DNA of 64,000 nucleotides, taken from Nocardia cyriacigeorgica GUH-2. Its GTDB lineage: Bacteria; Actinomycetota; Actinomycetes; Mycobacteriales; Mycobacteriaceae. Location: positions 186,001 through 250,000 of the forward strand of contig NC_016887.1 of NCBI RefSeq assembly GCF_000284035.1. The letters run 5' to 3'. Position 1 is the first letter of the stretch. Every line of letters starts with the position of its first letter. Positions 9,569-18,279 of this stretch are shown here, piece after piece. The position numbers and the translations under genes are program-made. The notes below the pieces were generated by a model, which was given only the letters and a program-made list of their open reading frames with translations, was not told the DNA's origin and did not search any database.

Positions 9569-11329
9569 TCAGCCCCAGACGACGACGTAGTACTTGATGG
9601 CCGCCGCGGCCAGCGCGATCGTGGTCGCCGCCATGATGGTGATCGGCGCCGCCCGTCCCGGCGCCTTGCCGCCGACACCGGTGAGCCGCAACGGCATCCA
9701 GCGCAGCAGCACCGCGAAGGTGAGGATGGCCAGCGGCACGAAGTAGCGGCCCTGCACACCGTCGATGATGTAGAAATCGATCGGCGTGAACGACATGTAG
9801 AGCGTCACGTAGATCATCGCGACGCTGGCGGCCAGCGTCAGCGCGACGACCAGAGTGCGCCGGAAATCCGGGGTGCTCATCCGCTCGGCGATGCCGAGGC
9901 CGACCGCGAACGCCAGCAGGCACGTCACGATCGACATGGCGGGCACATCCACGTAGCCGAAGCCCAGCTCGCCGAAGAACTCGGTGAACCACTCCTGATC
10001 GCGGCGGGCGATGCTCTCGCCGAATACGCCGAGGAAACCGATCGGATCGCGCAGGATTCCGCCGAGCTGTTCGCCCGGATTCACCGTGTACCACTGGTGC
10101 CGGGGCCGCATCAGGCTCATGCCGTCGCCGGTCGGTGCGGCGATCTTCATCCATATCGCGAACAAGGCCGCGCCGATCGCGGCGCACAGCCACGGCACCC
10201 AGCGCAGCAGGCCGGAGAAGCCGAACCGCTTGGCCGGAACCAGCACCACCAGCATGGCCAGCAGCACGTAGGTGGGCTTGCTCAACGGCAGCAGCACCGT
10301 CGCGGCCAGCAGCGCCGTCGTCTCCACCCGGCCCAGGCCGCGACCCAGGAACAGTGCCTTGACCAGCAGCGCCGAGACCATGATGGCCAGCGCGTTGGTC
10401 ATCGTGTCGGCGGTGACGGTGCCCGCTTGGAACACCGCGATCGGCAGCAACGCCACGCTGAACGCCAGCCACTGCACCCGGTAGTGGCGCAGCGCCCACA
10501 GCGCGAACCCGACCACCACGAGGTAGGCGAGCAGCCCGGCCAGCCGGGTCAGCAGCACCATGCCGCCGGCGTCGAGGCCGGTCAGCTCGGCCAGCCGGAT
10601 GCCGATCGCGGCGGGCACGTACGGGACGGGGGAGTAGGCGGCGGTATTGGTGAACCAGATCGTGTTCTGCTGCGCGGTGATCTCGGCGCTGCCGACCCGG
10701 TCGTAGGCGCCCGGATCGCCGACCATCGGGGCCGGTTCTTCCGGGTTCTCGGTGTAGTCGCGGATCGCCACGCCCATCAGCGCGTCGATGGCCGCCGGAG
10801 CCTGGCCGCCGTAGGCGACGCCGCGCTCGTCCTCGATCTCCTGCGGCAGGAACCCACCGTGCGCCACCTGGTAGGCGCGGCCGAACTGGGTGATCTCGTC
10901 ATGGCCCCAGAACGGCGGGGTGATCACCGCGAACACGGCGCCGAACAGGGTCGCGAGGACGGTGAAGGCGAGGGTGGCGGCACCGAACTTCGCGATCAGT
11001 GTGTCGGCGGTGCGGCGCAGGGGGCTTGCGGTCGACGGGGACGTCTTGGTGGCCGCCGGGGTCGTTGCGGCGTCCACGGGGTCTGTCGCTGCGGCCTCGG
11101 ACTCGGAGTCGTCATCGGTCGTGGACTGCGCCGCGTCGGTCGCCGCGTTGTCGGTGGTTGCTTGCGCGGCGTCGGCTGGCTCGTCGTCGGCGGTCGCGGC
11201 CCCCGCGGGGTCAGCCAGGGTAGCCGGTGCGGAGTCCGCGTCGGGCGTGGCTTCGTCGCCGGAGTCACTGGTCGCGGCCTCGGGGTCGACCGGTTCCTGC
11301 GCGGATTTCCGGTCGGCCGAGGTCGTCAA
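9569..11329 (-). CDS. DUF2142 polytopic membrane protein (probable GT-C type)
   Basis: The protein has 586 residues. Residues 1-100 are an Asp/Ala/Thr-rich disordered tail (DSGDEATPDADSAPATLADP and similar). The rest is polytopic with about 11 hydrophobic segments. The first loop, VITPPFWGHDEITQFGRAYQ and HGGFLPQE, is the DUF2142 signature; an acidic pair after TM1 resembles the aspartates of GT-C glycosyltransferases that use polyprenyl-phosphate sugars. Its start overlaps the stop of the upstream GT2 gene by ATGA (11326-11329), so the two are cotranscribed. A role in adding a sugar to an envelope glycan outside the membrane is inferred. Confidence 0.8.
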   Translation of the reverse strand: MTTSADRKSAQEPVDPEAATSDSGDEATPDADSAPATLADPAGAATADDEPADAAQATTDNAATDAAQSTTDDDSESEAAATDPVDAATTPAATKTSPSTASPLRRTADTLIAKFGAATLAFTVLATLFGAVFAVITPPFWGHDEITQFGRAYQVAHGGFLPQEIEDERGVAYGGQAPAAIDALMGVAIRDYTENPEEPAPMVGDPGAYDRVGSAEITAQQNTIWFTNTAAYSPVPYVPAAIGIRLAELTGLDAGGMVLLTRLAGLLAYLVVVGFALWALRHYRVQWLAFSVALLPIAVFQAGTVTADTMTNALAIMVSALLVKALFLGRGLGRVETTALLAATVLLPLSKPTYVLLAMLVVLVPAKRFGFSGLLRWVPWLCAAIGAALFAIWMKIAAPTGDGMSLMRPRHQWYTVNPGEQLGGILRDPIGFLGVFGESIARRDQEWFTEFFGELGFGYVDVPAMSIVTCLLAFAVGLGIAERMSTPDFRRTLVVALTLAASVAMIYVTLYMSFTPIDFYIIDGVQGRYFVPLAILTFAVLLRWMPLRLTGVGGKAPGRAAPITIMAATTIALAAAAIKYYVVVWG

Positions 11330-12288
11330 CGCCCGGCCTCGCCGGGACGCGGGTCCTCCCCGGGAGCCGAATAGCGCAGGTAGACCAGTCGCGCGGTTTC
11401 GTGCCGGGACCGGCGGATGCCGTCGAGGATCATGCCCGCGGTCCAGGCCAGGCTGCCCAAGAGCAGCAGCGTGAAGGCCAGGAACAGCGTCGGGAAGCGC
11501 GGCACGGTGTGCGATTCGTAGAACTCGATGACGATCGGAATGGTCAGGATCACCGACACCAGCCAGCTCAGCGTGCCGAACAGGCCGTAGAAGGCGACCG
11601 GCCGCTCGTGCCGGGCCAGCCCGATGATCAGCGCCAGGATCTTGAAACCGTCGTGGTAGGTGCGCAGCTTGCTCTCACTGCCGGCCGGGCGGTCCCGGAA
11701 ACCGACCGGAACGGCGGTCTGCGGCACCCGCAGGTGCAGCGAATGGACCGTCAGCTCGGTCTCGATCTCGAACTCGCGAGACACTGCCGGGAAACTCTTG
11801 ACGAAGCGGCGGGAGAACACCCGGAACCCGCTCAGCATGTCCTCGACGTTCTCGCCGAACACCTTGCCAACCACACCGTTGAGCACCTTGTTGCCGGTCT
11901 CGTGGCCGGCCCGGTACGCCGAGGTGCCCTCGTCCTGCTTACGCACGCCGAGCACATGGTCATAGGGACCGTCGAGCAGGGTCTTGATCATCAGCGGCGC
12001 GGCCGACGCCTCGTAGGTGTCGTCGCCGTCGATCATCAGGTACACGTCGGCCTCGATGTCGGCGAAGGCGCGGCGCACCACATTGCCCTTGCCCTTGGTG
12101 TTCTCCGCCCGCACGATCGCACCGGCCTCGCGGGCCCGTTCGGCGGTGGCGTCGGTGCTCAGGTTGTCGTAGACGTAGACGACGATGCCCGGCACGGCGG
12201 CCTGCAGGTCGGTGACGACCTTGGCGACCGAAGCCTCTTCGTTGTGGCAAGGGACCACGGCGGCAATGCGAAGCTCGGTGGGATCCAC
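11326..12288 (-). CDS. Family 2 glycosyltransferase with C-terminal membrane helices (polyprenol-phosphate sugar synthase-like)
   Basis: The 320-residue GT2 enzyme has a GT-A domain with IAAVVPCHNEEASVAKVV, YDNLSTDAT, the nucleotide/metal motif LMIDGDDTYE and the acceptor-region DMLSGFRVFSRRFVKSFP. Two C-terminal hydrophobic helices follow (LFGTLSWLVSVILTIPIV and TLFLAFTLLLLGSLAWTAG). This is the shape of polyprenyl-phosphate hexose synthases. GTG 12288 lies nine bases after GAGGA and is preferred over TTG 12297, which is too close to it. It is followed by the DUF2142 gene (4-base overlap), suggesting a donor-maker plus transferase pair. A divergent GtrA gene would fit as flippase. Confidence 0.85.
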   Translation of the reverse strand: MDPTELRIAAVVPCHNEEASVAKVVTDLQAAVPGIVVYVYDNLSTDATAERAREAGAIVRAENTKGKGNVVRRAFADIEADVYLMIDGDDTYEASAAPLMIKTLLDGPYDHVLGVRKQDEGTSAYRAGHETGNKVLNGVVGKVFGENVEDMLSGFRVFSRRFVKSFPAVSREFEIETELTVHSLHLRVPQTAVPVGFRDRPAGSESKLRTYHDGFKILALIIGLARHERPVAFYGLFGTLSWLVSVILTIPIVIEFYESHTVPRFPTLFLAFTLLLLGSLAWTAGMILDGIRRSRHETARLVYLRYSAPGEDPRPGEAGR

Positions 12289-12389
12289 CCGGGTCAATCC
12301 TCGAGGTCGGCTGTGAATGGGAACACCGGGAGATTACAGGTGCGTGCGGGCAAACGCCCCAGCGAGGTGCCTGCGGTACCGTCGCCCGA

Positions 12390-12914
12390 GTGTCACCCAG
12401 TGAGCCGACGAGTCCCGCACCGCGGTCAGCGCCCGCGGCACCCGCGTCGTTGACCGGCAAAGTGTTCACCGCGCTGCGTCAGGGCAGTGCGTTCCTGGTG
12501 GTCGGCGCGATCGGCTTCCTGGTCGACGCGGGCACCTACAACCTGCTGGTGTTCTGGGGTGGCGAGGGCGTGCTGTTCCACGCGCCGCTGCCGGCCAAGA
12601 TCATCGCGATCGCGGTGGCGACGGTGGTCACCTACTTCGGCAACAAGTGGTGGACCTTCGCGCACAAGAAGACCGACAACCCGGGGCGCGAATACCTGCT
12701 GTACGCGGTGTTCAACGTCATCGCGATCGGCTTGCAGCTGGGCTGCCTGGGCTTTTCCCGCTATGTGCTGGACCTGTCCAGCGCGCTGTCGGACAACATC
12801 TCCGGCACCCTGATCGGCCAGATCGTGGCCGTGGTGTTCCGCTACTGGGCCTACGACAAGTTCGTCTTCGTGGGCAAGAGCGCCCCGGCTCCGCAACGGG
12901 TCGCCGCCGAATGA
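12390..12914 (+). CDS. GtrA family protein (second copy)
   Basis: The protein has 174 residues. A Pro/Ala-rich N-terminus is followed by four hydrophobic helices with the GtrA signatures QGSAFLVVGAIGFLVDAGTY, VVTYFGNKWWTFAHK and a C-terminal VVFRYWAYDKFVFVGK. GtrA proteins are thought to flip or help move polyprenyl-linked sugars. It is divergent from the GT2/DUF2142 operon and upstream of glfT2, consistent with a shared envelope-glycan task. The start is GTG 12390; no clear SD. Confidence 0.88.
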   Translation: MSPSEPTSPAPRSAPAAPASLTGKVFTALRQGSAFLVVGAIGFLVDAGTYNLLVFWGGEGVLFHAPLPAKIIAIAVATVVTYFGNKWWTFAHKKTDNPGREYLLYAVFNVIAIGLQLGCLGFSRYVLDLSSALSDNISGTLIGQIVAVVFRYWAYDKFVFVGKSAPAPQRVAAE

Positions 12915-13053
12915 GCGGGGCCTCGCGAGCGGCCGGGCGGGGTATCGACTCGGCGGGCTTACGGCGTGTGCGATTGATATCCTCGCTCCCGCCGCGAACC
13001 GTATCCGGGGACATGTCTGTCCCGTCGGCACAATGAGGAATTTCGAGGACTTC

Positions 13054-14964
13054 ATGGACCAGTCGGCTACCCAGGCCGTTACCGAAACGAACGATCGCGC
13101 GGACGTCGCGCCGGACGCGTTGCGTGTCGCCTCCCATCCGGCGCCGGATCGACTGGTGCTGCAGCGAGGGATCTTCACCGGCCCGTCGCCGAAGGTCAGC
13201 GATGAGCTCTACGCCGTGGTCAAGGGCCGCTCGACGCGGGAGCGGCAGGCGTTGCGGCTGGAGAAGGGCGCGATCGCGCACACCAACACCTACTTCGGCC
13301 GGTTCGCGGCCAGCTACTGGCAGCGCTGGACCACCGTCACCGCGGTCGAGGCGACGATGACGCTCGAGGTCGCGAACAAGGCGCGGGTGCGCCTGGTCGC
13401 CTCCGATATCGCCGGTCATCGGCGCATCATCGCCAGCGCCGACGTCGCCGCCAGCGGTCCGCTGACGCTGTCCGCGCCGCTGGACCAGTACGTCGACGGC
13501 GGTGCGCTGTGGCTGGAGTTCGACGCGGTCGGCGCCGAACTCGGCATCTCCGAACTCACCTGGACCGCGGCCGCACCGGAACGGGTGCGCCCGGTCGCCA
13601 TCGCGATCTGCACCTTCAACCGGGCCGAGGATTGCGCGCACACCGTCGCCGCGCTGGCCTCCGATCCCGTCGTGCTCGCCGCTATCGACGCGGTCTACGT
13701 GGTCGATCAGGGCACCGACCTGGTGCAGGACCGGCCGCTGTTCCAGCAGACGCTGCCCGTCTTCGGCGACAAGCTGCGCTACATCCGTCAGCCCAACCTG
13801 GGCGGCGCAGGCGGTTTCACCCGCGGGCTCTACGAGGTGTCCGGGGCCAACGAGCACGCCGACGTCATCCTGATGGACGACGACATCCTGTGCGAGCCGG
13901 AAACGGTATTGCGGCTCAACGCCTTCGCCAACCTGACCGTGGAACCCACGCTGGTCGGCGCGCAGATGCTGTTCCTGCTCAACCCCGACTACCTCAATGT
14001 CGGCGCCGAGGAAGTGCATCTGGACAAGCTGATGCACGGGCAGAAGGTGCCCAAGGCGTTGCGCAACACCAGCATGCTGAAGAAGAACCAGGAACGGCGC
14101 GTGGACGCCGGCTACAACGCCTGGTGGACCTGCCTGATCCCGGCCGAGGTGGTCAAGAAGATAGGGCTGCCGATTCCGATCTTCTTCCAGTGGGACGACG
14201 TCGAGTACGGCATCCGCGCCCGCGAGCACGGGTTCGTCACGGTGACGTTGCCCAACGCCGCGGTCTGGCACGCCGATTTCTACTGGAAAGACTTCGACGA
14301 CTGGGCCCGCTACTTCAGCACCCGCAACTCGCTGATCGTCTGCGCCATGCACACCGATCTCGACGGCAAGGCCATCACCCGTCAGCTGTTCCGCAACCTG
14401 GCCGAACATCTGGTGGCGATGCAGTACGGCCTGGCGCACACCACCTTGCAGGGCATCGAGGACTTCCTGCGCGGCCCGAAGGTGTTGCGCGACGGCGGTA
14501 TCGAGGCGCTGGCGGCGGCCCGCACCAGTCGCGCCGAATTCGCCGAGACGATCAAGCATCCGGCCGCCACCCCACCGGTGCCGTCGGCGGAGATTCAGGT
14601 CCGGCGCGCCGGCGGTGAGCCGAGCCGGCTGCTCGCGGTGCTGGTCAAGCGGGCGATCACGCAGTGGACCGGGCGCACCCAGCACGGCATCGTCGGCGTC
14701 ACCCGCGAGGACGCGCACTGGTGGCATGTGTCGCTGTTCGACCACGTCGTCGTCACCGACGCCTCCCAGTCCGGCGTGCGAGTCCGCCGCCGCGACAAGG
14801 CCACCGCCCGCAAACTCCTGCTGCGCACCATCCGCGTGCTGCGCCGCCTGCGCCGCGAACTGCCGGCCCTGCAAGAGCAGTACCGGGCCGCGATGCCGGA
14901 ACTCACCAGTCGGGCGAACTGGGAGCGGTTGTACGGGATCGAGGGGAGTTCCGAGTCGCGCTGA
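13054..14964 (+). CDS. glfT2: Galactofuranosyltransferase GlfT2
   Basis: GlfT2 is the processive enzyme that builds alternating beta-1,5/1,6 galactofuranose chains on the decaprenyl-linked linker. The N-terminal beta-sandwich (GIFTGPSPKVSDELYAVVKG; NTYFGRFAASYWQRWT) precedes a GT-A domain with the metal motif MDDDILCEPE (DDD 275-277), the catalytic QWDDVEYGIRAREHG (Asp 381-382) and the metal-ligand His in WHADFYWKDFDDWARY (His 406). Starting at ATG 13054 (GAGGA 5-6 bases upstream) gives 636 residues, matching the family; an upstream ATG at 13033 lacks an SD. The C-terminal helical domain is complete. Confidence 0.96.
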   Translation: MDQSATQAVTETNDRADVAPDALRVASHPAPDRLVLQRGIFTGPSPKVSDELYAVVKGRSTRERQALRLEKGAIAHTNTYFGRFAASYWQRWTTVTAVEATMTLEVANKARVRLVASDIAGHRRIIASADVAASGPLTLSAPLDQYVDGGALWLEFDAVGAELGISELTWTAAAPERVRPVAIAICTFNRAEDCAHTVAALASDPVVLAAIDAVYVVDQGTDLVQDRPLFQQTLPVFGDKLRYIRQPNLGGAGGFTRGLYEVSGANEHADVILMDDDILCEPETVLRLNAFANLTVEPTLVGAQMLFLLNPDYLNVGAEEVHLDKLMHGQKVPKALRNTSMLKKNQERRVDAGYNAWWTCLIPAEVVKKIGLPIPIFFQWDDVEYGIRAREHGFVTVTLPNAAVWHADFYWKDFDDWARYFSTRNSLIVCAMHTDLDGKAITRQLFRNLAEHLVAMQYGLAHTTLQGIEDFLRGPKVLRDGGIEALAAARTSRAEFAETIKHPAATPPVPSAEIQVRRAGGEPSRLLAVLVKRAITQWTGRTQHGIVGVTREDAHWWHVSLFDHVVVTDASQSGVRVRRRDKATARKLLLRTIRVLRRLRRELPALQEQYRAAMPELTSRANWERLYGIEGSSESR

Positions 14965-15312
14965 GCAGGAAGCCCGTCGGCGATCCAGCGGGAGGAAACC
15001 GTTGTCGCCGATGGGGTTTCGGCAATGCACGAATCGCCCGGGGCGAAGTGGTGACCTGCGGCGATTGCGCTGATCGGAGCTGGCCGGTCTCCGGGATGAT
15101 TCGGCGTGATGGGTGTCAGCGATGTTCCGCTCGATGCTCGGCCGTCGCGTGATTCGGGTGCCCTCGAGTTGGGTAGGTACTAGTGAGCTCGCGCTGCCTC
15201 CACGGCGGCTGCGGCATTCAGTCAGACGTAGCCGGCCTGCCGCGCTCGACATGAGGCACCGGCGAATCCTCGGTAGGGTGCGCGTGCACGTTACCGATCT
15301 TGGGAGGAATCG
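14965..15312. other. Gap without a recognised gene
   Basis: 348 bases between glfT2 and the proline-rich protein gene. Short reading frames here lack support. A GGGAGGAA just before 15313 is the next gene's ribosome-binding site; the promoter is presumably in the AT-richer part near 15170-15240. Confidence 0.45.
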
Positions 15313-16032
15313 ATGAGTTACCCCGGGGCGCCGCAAGGCCAGCCTGGACCAGGTCAGCCGCAGTTCGGGGGTGTGCGGCAGTACGCGCCGCCGGGTGCTC
15401 CGCCGTTCGGTCAGCCGCCGATGGGGCAGCCGATGCCGGGGCAGCCGATGCCCGGCCGTCCGCCGATGCCGCCGGCGCCGAATGGTGCGCCGCCGTTCCC
15501 GCAGGGTGGGCCGTACGGGCAACCACCGCAAGGCATGCCGCCGCAGGGGATGCCGCCACAGGGCCGCACGCCCATGCCCGGCGGTCAGCCGCCCATGCCC
15601 TACGGCGCCCCGAGCGCCCACGGTCCCGCCGCAGGTCAGGGCCTGCCCGGTGATCCGCCCGGCCTCACCGTCGACGCTTCCTACACCCCGATGGCCTTCC
15701 TGCTCGCCATCACCAAGCCGAAGATCATCGTCAACGGCCAGCAGGTCCCCAACACCCGCTGGGGCGCCAACCACATCCCCGTCGGCCCCGGCCAGCACCA
15801 CGTCAAGGTGAGCACTCCCTGGCTGTTCGACATGGGCCCGGCCACCACCGCCGTCCCCGTCGCCGAAGGCCAGGCCGCCCGCCTCTACTACCGCGCCCCC
15901 GCCCTGATCTTCCTCAACGGCGCCCTCGGCCCCGGCCCCCAGAAGACCCCCGGCATGGTCTTCGTCTACATCTCCTGGGCCTGCGCCGCCCTCCTCATCC
16001 TGCTGGCCTTCCTACCCCTGCTGTTCATCTAG
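15313..16032 (+). CDS. Proline/glycine-rich single-pass membrane protein
   Basis: The protein has 239 residues. Residues 1-115 are low-complexity Pro/Gly/Gln/Met with short repeats (GQPMPGQPMPG; three PPQG(M/R) units). Residues 115-215 form a small beta-rich domain (LLAITKPKIIVNGQQVPNTR; GPGQHHVKVSTPWLFDMG), which looks like a PEGA-type fold. A C-terminal helix (MVFVYISWACAALLILLAFL) ends six residues before the stop. This is an inside-out topology with the Pro-rich head on the cytoplasmic side or a tail-anchored form. GGGAGGAA precedes ATG 15313. Function unknown. Confidence 0.78.
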   Translation: MSYPGAPQGQPGPGQPQFGGVRQYAPPGAPPFGQPPMGQPMPGQPMPGRPPMPPAPNGAPPFPQGGPYGQPPQGMPPQGMPPQGRTPMPGGQPPMPYGAPSAHGPAAGQGLPGDPPGLTVDASYTPMAFLLAITKPKIIVNGQQVPNTRWGANHIPVGPGQHHVKVSTPWLFDMGPATTAVPVAEGQAARLYYRAPALIFLNGALGPGPQKTPGMVFVYISWACAALLILLAFLPLLFI

Positions 16033-16040
16033 CGCCGCCG

Positions 16041-17033
16041 CTACCCGCACCCGTCGAACGCCACCCGCACCCGGCGCTGCAGGTCGAGAGCCTCCGGACT
16101 GTAGTACTTCTCCGGCTCCTGCTCACCCGCAGTGCCGGGATACTCGCACCCCGCGACATGGACGGAGCCGCCGCCGGTCTTGCCGGAGTCGTCCGCGGTC
16201 TTGCCGGAGTTGTCGGGAACATCCCACCTCAGGAACAGCGGGTGATCGGGTGTCGGTTTCACCGCCTCGATCACCGCGGCGAGATCGTCATAGGCGGACG
16301 TTGTGTCGCCTACGCCGACCGACATGTACGACAGATGCCCATCCTCGATGGTCAGCGCGGCCATCCTCACCGGCAGTCCGGTGAGTTGTTGCCTGATCTG
16401 CTGCTCGCGCTCGATGCTGAACGGAAAGCCGACCCGCCACATCGGGTCATCGCCGACAGGCATCACCTCGACGGATGTCGGTTCGTTCCCGACTACCGTC
16501 CGCACCGCGGCCAGCGACTGCGCGACCGGCGGCGCTTCACGGATGACGATCGAGGTGCCACTGTTGCGAAACCAGTTGATGTCGGACCCCGGCAGCGCAC
16601 CGCCGAGTTGCCTGATCAGTCGTGTGTCGGTGCCCAGCTGCTCAGGGTCGAGCCGTTCGCCGCGCTGAAGCGTGAGCCCCTTACCTACGGTGAAATCGGC
16701 CGACTGGTCATACCCGTCGAAATAGTCACCCTTGATCTCATTGATCCGCCGGGCAACCGCGGTTACCTGATCCTCGGTCGCCGCCGGCATCCGGATCGAT
16801 AGATCCAGCACCGCCCCGTGCGTGATGTCGTTGGAGTACGACGCCGAGTACATCTCGACCCCCGGCATAGCGCTGATCTCGGCGTCCAACTGCTTCACCT
16901 GCGTCGGCCGCCCAGGCAATCCGGTGCACCCGGCAGCGACGAACATCATCGCGACAAAAGCTGACACCCACGCCGCAAGCTTGATCCTCCCCATACCGAA
17001 ATACTGCCGCACAAACCGGCTACGCGCCGCCAT
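16041..17033 (-). CDS. Putative lipoprotein
   Basis: The protein has 330 residues. A positively charged N-terminus and hydrophobic stretch end in a lipobox (FVAAGC, Cys 36), so it is probably diacylated and anchored outside the membrane. The body has two repeated-looking alpha/beta units (DAEISAMPGVEMYSASYSND and similar to VRTVVGNEPTSVEVMPVGDD) and a C-terminal Cys pair (VAGCEYPG; FDGCG) that may form a disulfide. No known enzyme motif was seen. GGAG seven bases upstream supports ATG 17033; ATG 16994 is an alternative. Convergent with the preceding gene. Confidence 0.75.
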   Translation of the reverse strand: MAARSRFVRQYFGMGRIKLAAWVSAFVAMMFVAAGCTGLPGRPTQVKQLDAEISAMPGVEMYSASYSNDITHGAVLDLSIRMPAATEDQVTAVARRINEIKGDYFDGYDQSADFTVGKGLTLQRGERLDPEQLGTDTRLIRQLGGALPGSDINWFRNSGTSIVIREAPPVAQSLAAVRTVVGNEPTSVEVMPVGDDPMWRVGFPFSIEREQQIRQQLTGLPVRMAALTIEDGHLSYMSVGVGDTTSAYDDLAAVIEAVKPTPDHPLFLRWDVPDNSGKTADDSGKTGGGSVHVAGCEYPGTAGEQEPEKYYSPEALDLQRRVRVAFDGCG

Positions 17034-17086
17034 TGCGCCGCTCCGCCGGCTTGGATGCCCCCTCGCGATCCGGTGCCCTGACAGCC

Positions 17087-17120
17087 GAACGCCACGGTCC
17101 GCGCGCGAGCCGTGGCGTTC
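17087..17120 (-). terminator. Stem-loop downstream of the SDR gene
   Basis: GAACGCCACGG (17087-17097) and CCGTGGCGTTC (17110-17120) form a perfect 11-bp stem with a 12-base loop, 13 bases past the SDR stop codon. Confidence 0.65.
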
Positions 17121-17133
17121 TAACCGGAACCGA

Positions 17134-17979
17134 TCAGAGGAACAGGTCGGTGGTCAAGGGTCCGTCGCCCGGGGTGACGCGGTACTTGTCCAGGTCGGTG
17201 ATGCCGTGGGCGGCCAGGACGTCGTCGTCGATGAAGAAGTTGCCGGTGGTCTCGGTGGACGGGGAGGTCAGGACCAGGTACGCGGCGTCGGCGTAGATGT
17301 CGGGGGTGCGGGAGGTGGCGACCATTTCCTCGCCGCCGAGCAGGTTCTTGACCGCAGCGGTGGCGATGGTGGTGCGCGGCCACAGCGAGTTGACGGCGAT
17401 GCCGTCGGACTTCAGCTCTTCGGCCAGGCCGAGGGTGGTCAGCGACATGCCGTACTTGGCGATGGTGTAGCCGAGCGATGAGCCGGCCCACTTCGGGTCG
17501 AGGTTCAGCGGCGGCGACAGGGTGAGGATGTGCGGATTGCGCCCTGCCGCGGCGGATTCGCGCAGTGCGGGGATGCACAGCTTCGACAGCAGGAAACTGC
17601 CGCGGCAGTTGATGTCCTGCATGAGGTCGTACTTCTTCATCGACAGCGTGTCGGTGGGCGAGAGGTCGATGGCCGAGGCGTTGTTGACCACGATGTCGAT
17701 GCCGCCGAACTGGTCGATGGTCTGCTGCACGGCGTCGGCCACCGACTCGTCGATGCGCACGTCGCCGACGAACGGCAGCACCTTGCCGCCCGCGGCCTCG
17801 AGTTCGGCGGCGGCGGTGTGGATGGTGCCGGGCAGTTTCGGATGGGGCTTGTCGGTCTTGGCGATCAGCGTGATGTTGGCGCCGTCGGCCGCGGCCCGTT
17901 TGGCGATCTCCAGCCCGATGCCGCGGCTGCCGCCGGACATGATCAGCGTCTTACCCGCGAGCGGCTTCGATTCGGTCAT
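17134..17979 (-). CDS. Short-chain dehydrogenase (HSDL2-like, NAD(P)-dependent)
   Basis: The protein has 281 residues and a classical SDR fold. The cofactor motif is SGGSRGIG instead of TGGxxGIG, followed by NNAS and the catalytic YTIAKYG. TKTDKPHPKLPGTIHTAAAE and SLWPRTTIATAA are typical of the hydroxysteroid-dehydrogenase-like-2 branch, often tied to fatty-acid or lipid metabolism; the substrate is not known. ATG 17979. About 75 bases upstream is a 24-bp palindrome, so the gene is likely under a dedicated repressor. Confidence 0.85.
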   Translation of the reverse strand: MTESKPLAGKTLIMSGGSRGIGLEIAKRAAADGANITLIAKTDKPHPKLPGTIHTAAAELEAAGGKVLPFVGDVRIDESVADAVQQTIDQFGGIDIVVNNASAIDLSPTDTLSMKKYDLMQDINCRGSFLLSKLCIPALRESAAAGRNPHILTLSPPLNLDPKWAGSSLGYTIAKYGMSLTTLGLAEELKSDGIAVNSLWPRTTIATAAVKNLLGGEEMVATSRTPDIYADAAYLVLTSPSTETTGNFFIDDDVLAAHGITDLDKYRVTPGDGPLTTDLFL

Positions 17980-18052
17980 TGACTGCTCCTGTCGTCTCCG
18001 CCGCGGTGCGAGCCCGCGGCCATCCGCTTCTCGACATTAAGCGTAAACCGAG

Positions 18053-18076
18053 CCCTATGCAACCAGTTGCATAGGG
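18053..18076. promoter_or_regulatory. 24-bp near-perfect palindrome, probable TetR-type operator
   Basis: CCCTATGCAAC (18053-18063) and GTTGCATAGGG (18066-18076) are exact inverted arms around a two-base centre. It lies 74 bases upstream of the SDR start, where a repressor would block transcription. The GCAAC/GTTGC core is common in operators of TetR-family regulators of lipid enzymes (family knowledge). No TetR gene is adjacent. Confidence 0.7.
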
Positions 18077-18279
18077 CGAGACGGTGGTGTGCCTCACACC
18101 GCCCCTTGTCTGCCTGGGCGGCGGTTCCCGCTGGTCGGGCGCTTTTCGCGCCGCAGCGGTCCGGCGGCCGATGCCTGGAACATGTAGGTGCCCCACGACC
18201 TGCGCCGTGGCGGAGTGTGCACCTGTTCGGCCGCGGGAAACGGGGTCACCGGCCACCCGATGACCCCGCCGTCCCCTAT

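Noticed and set aside
9515..11374. 619-codon plus-strand frame over the DUF2142 gene
   Set aside because: Shadow of the real membrane-protein gene; repetitive charged sequence.
12718..15801. 1027-codon open frame on the minus strand across glfT2
   Set aside because: Antisense to a confidently identified gene. High-GC coding DNA produces long antisense frames, and the translation is Arg/Gly/Val/Gln-rich without family motifs.
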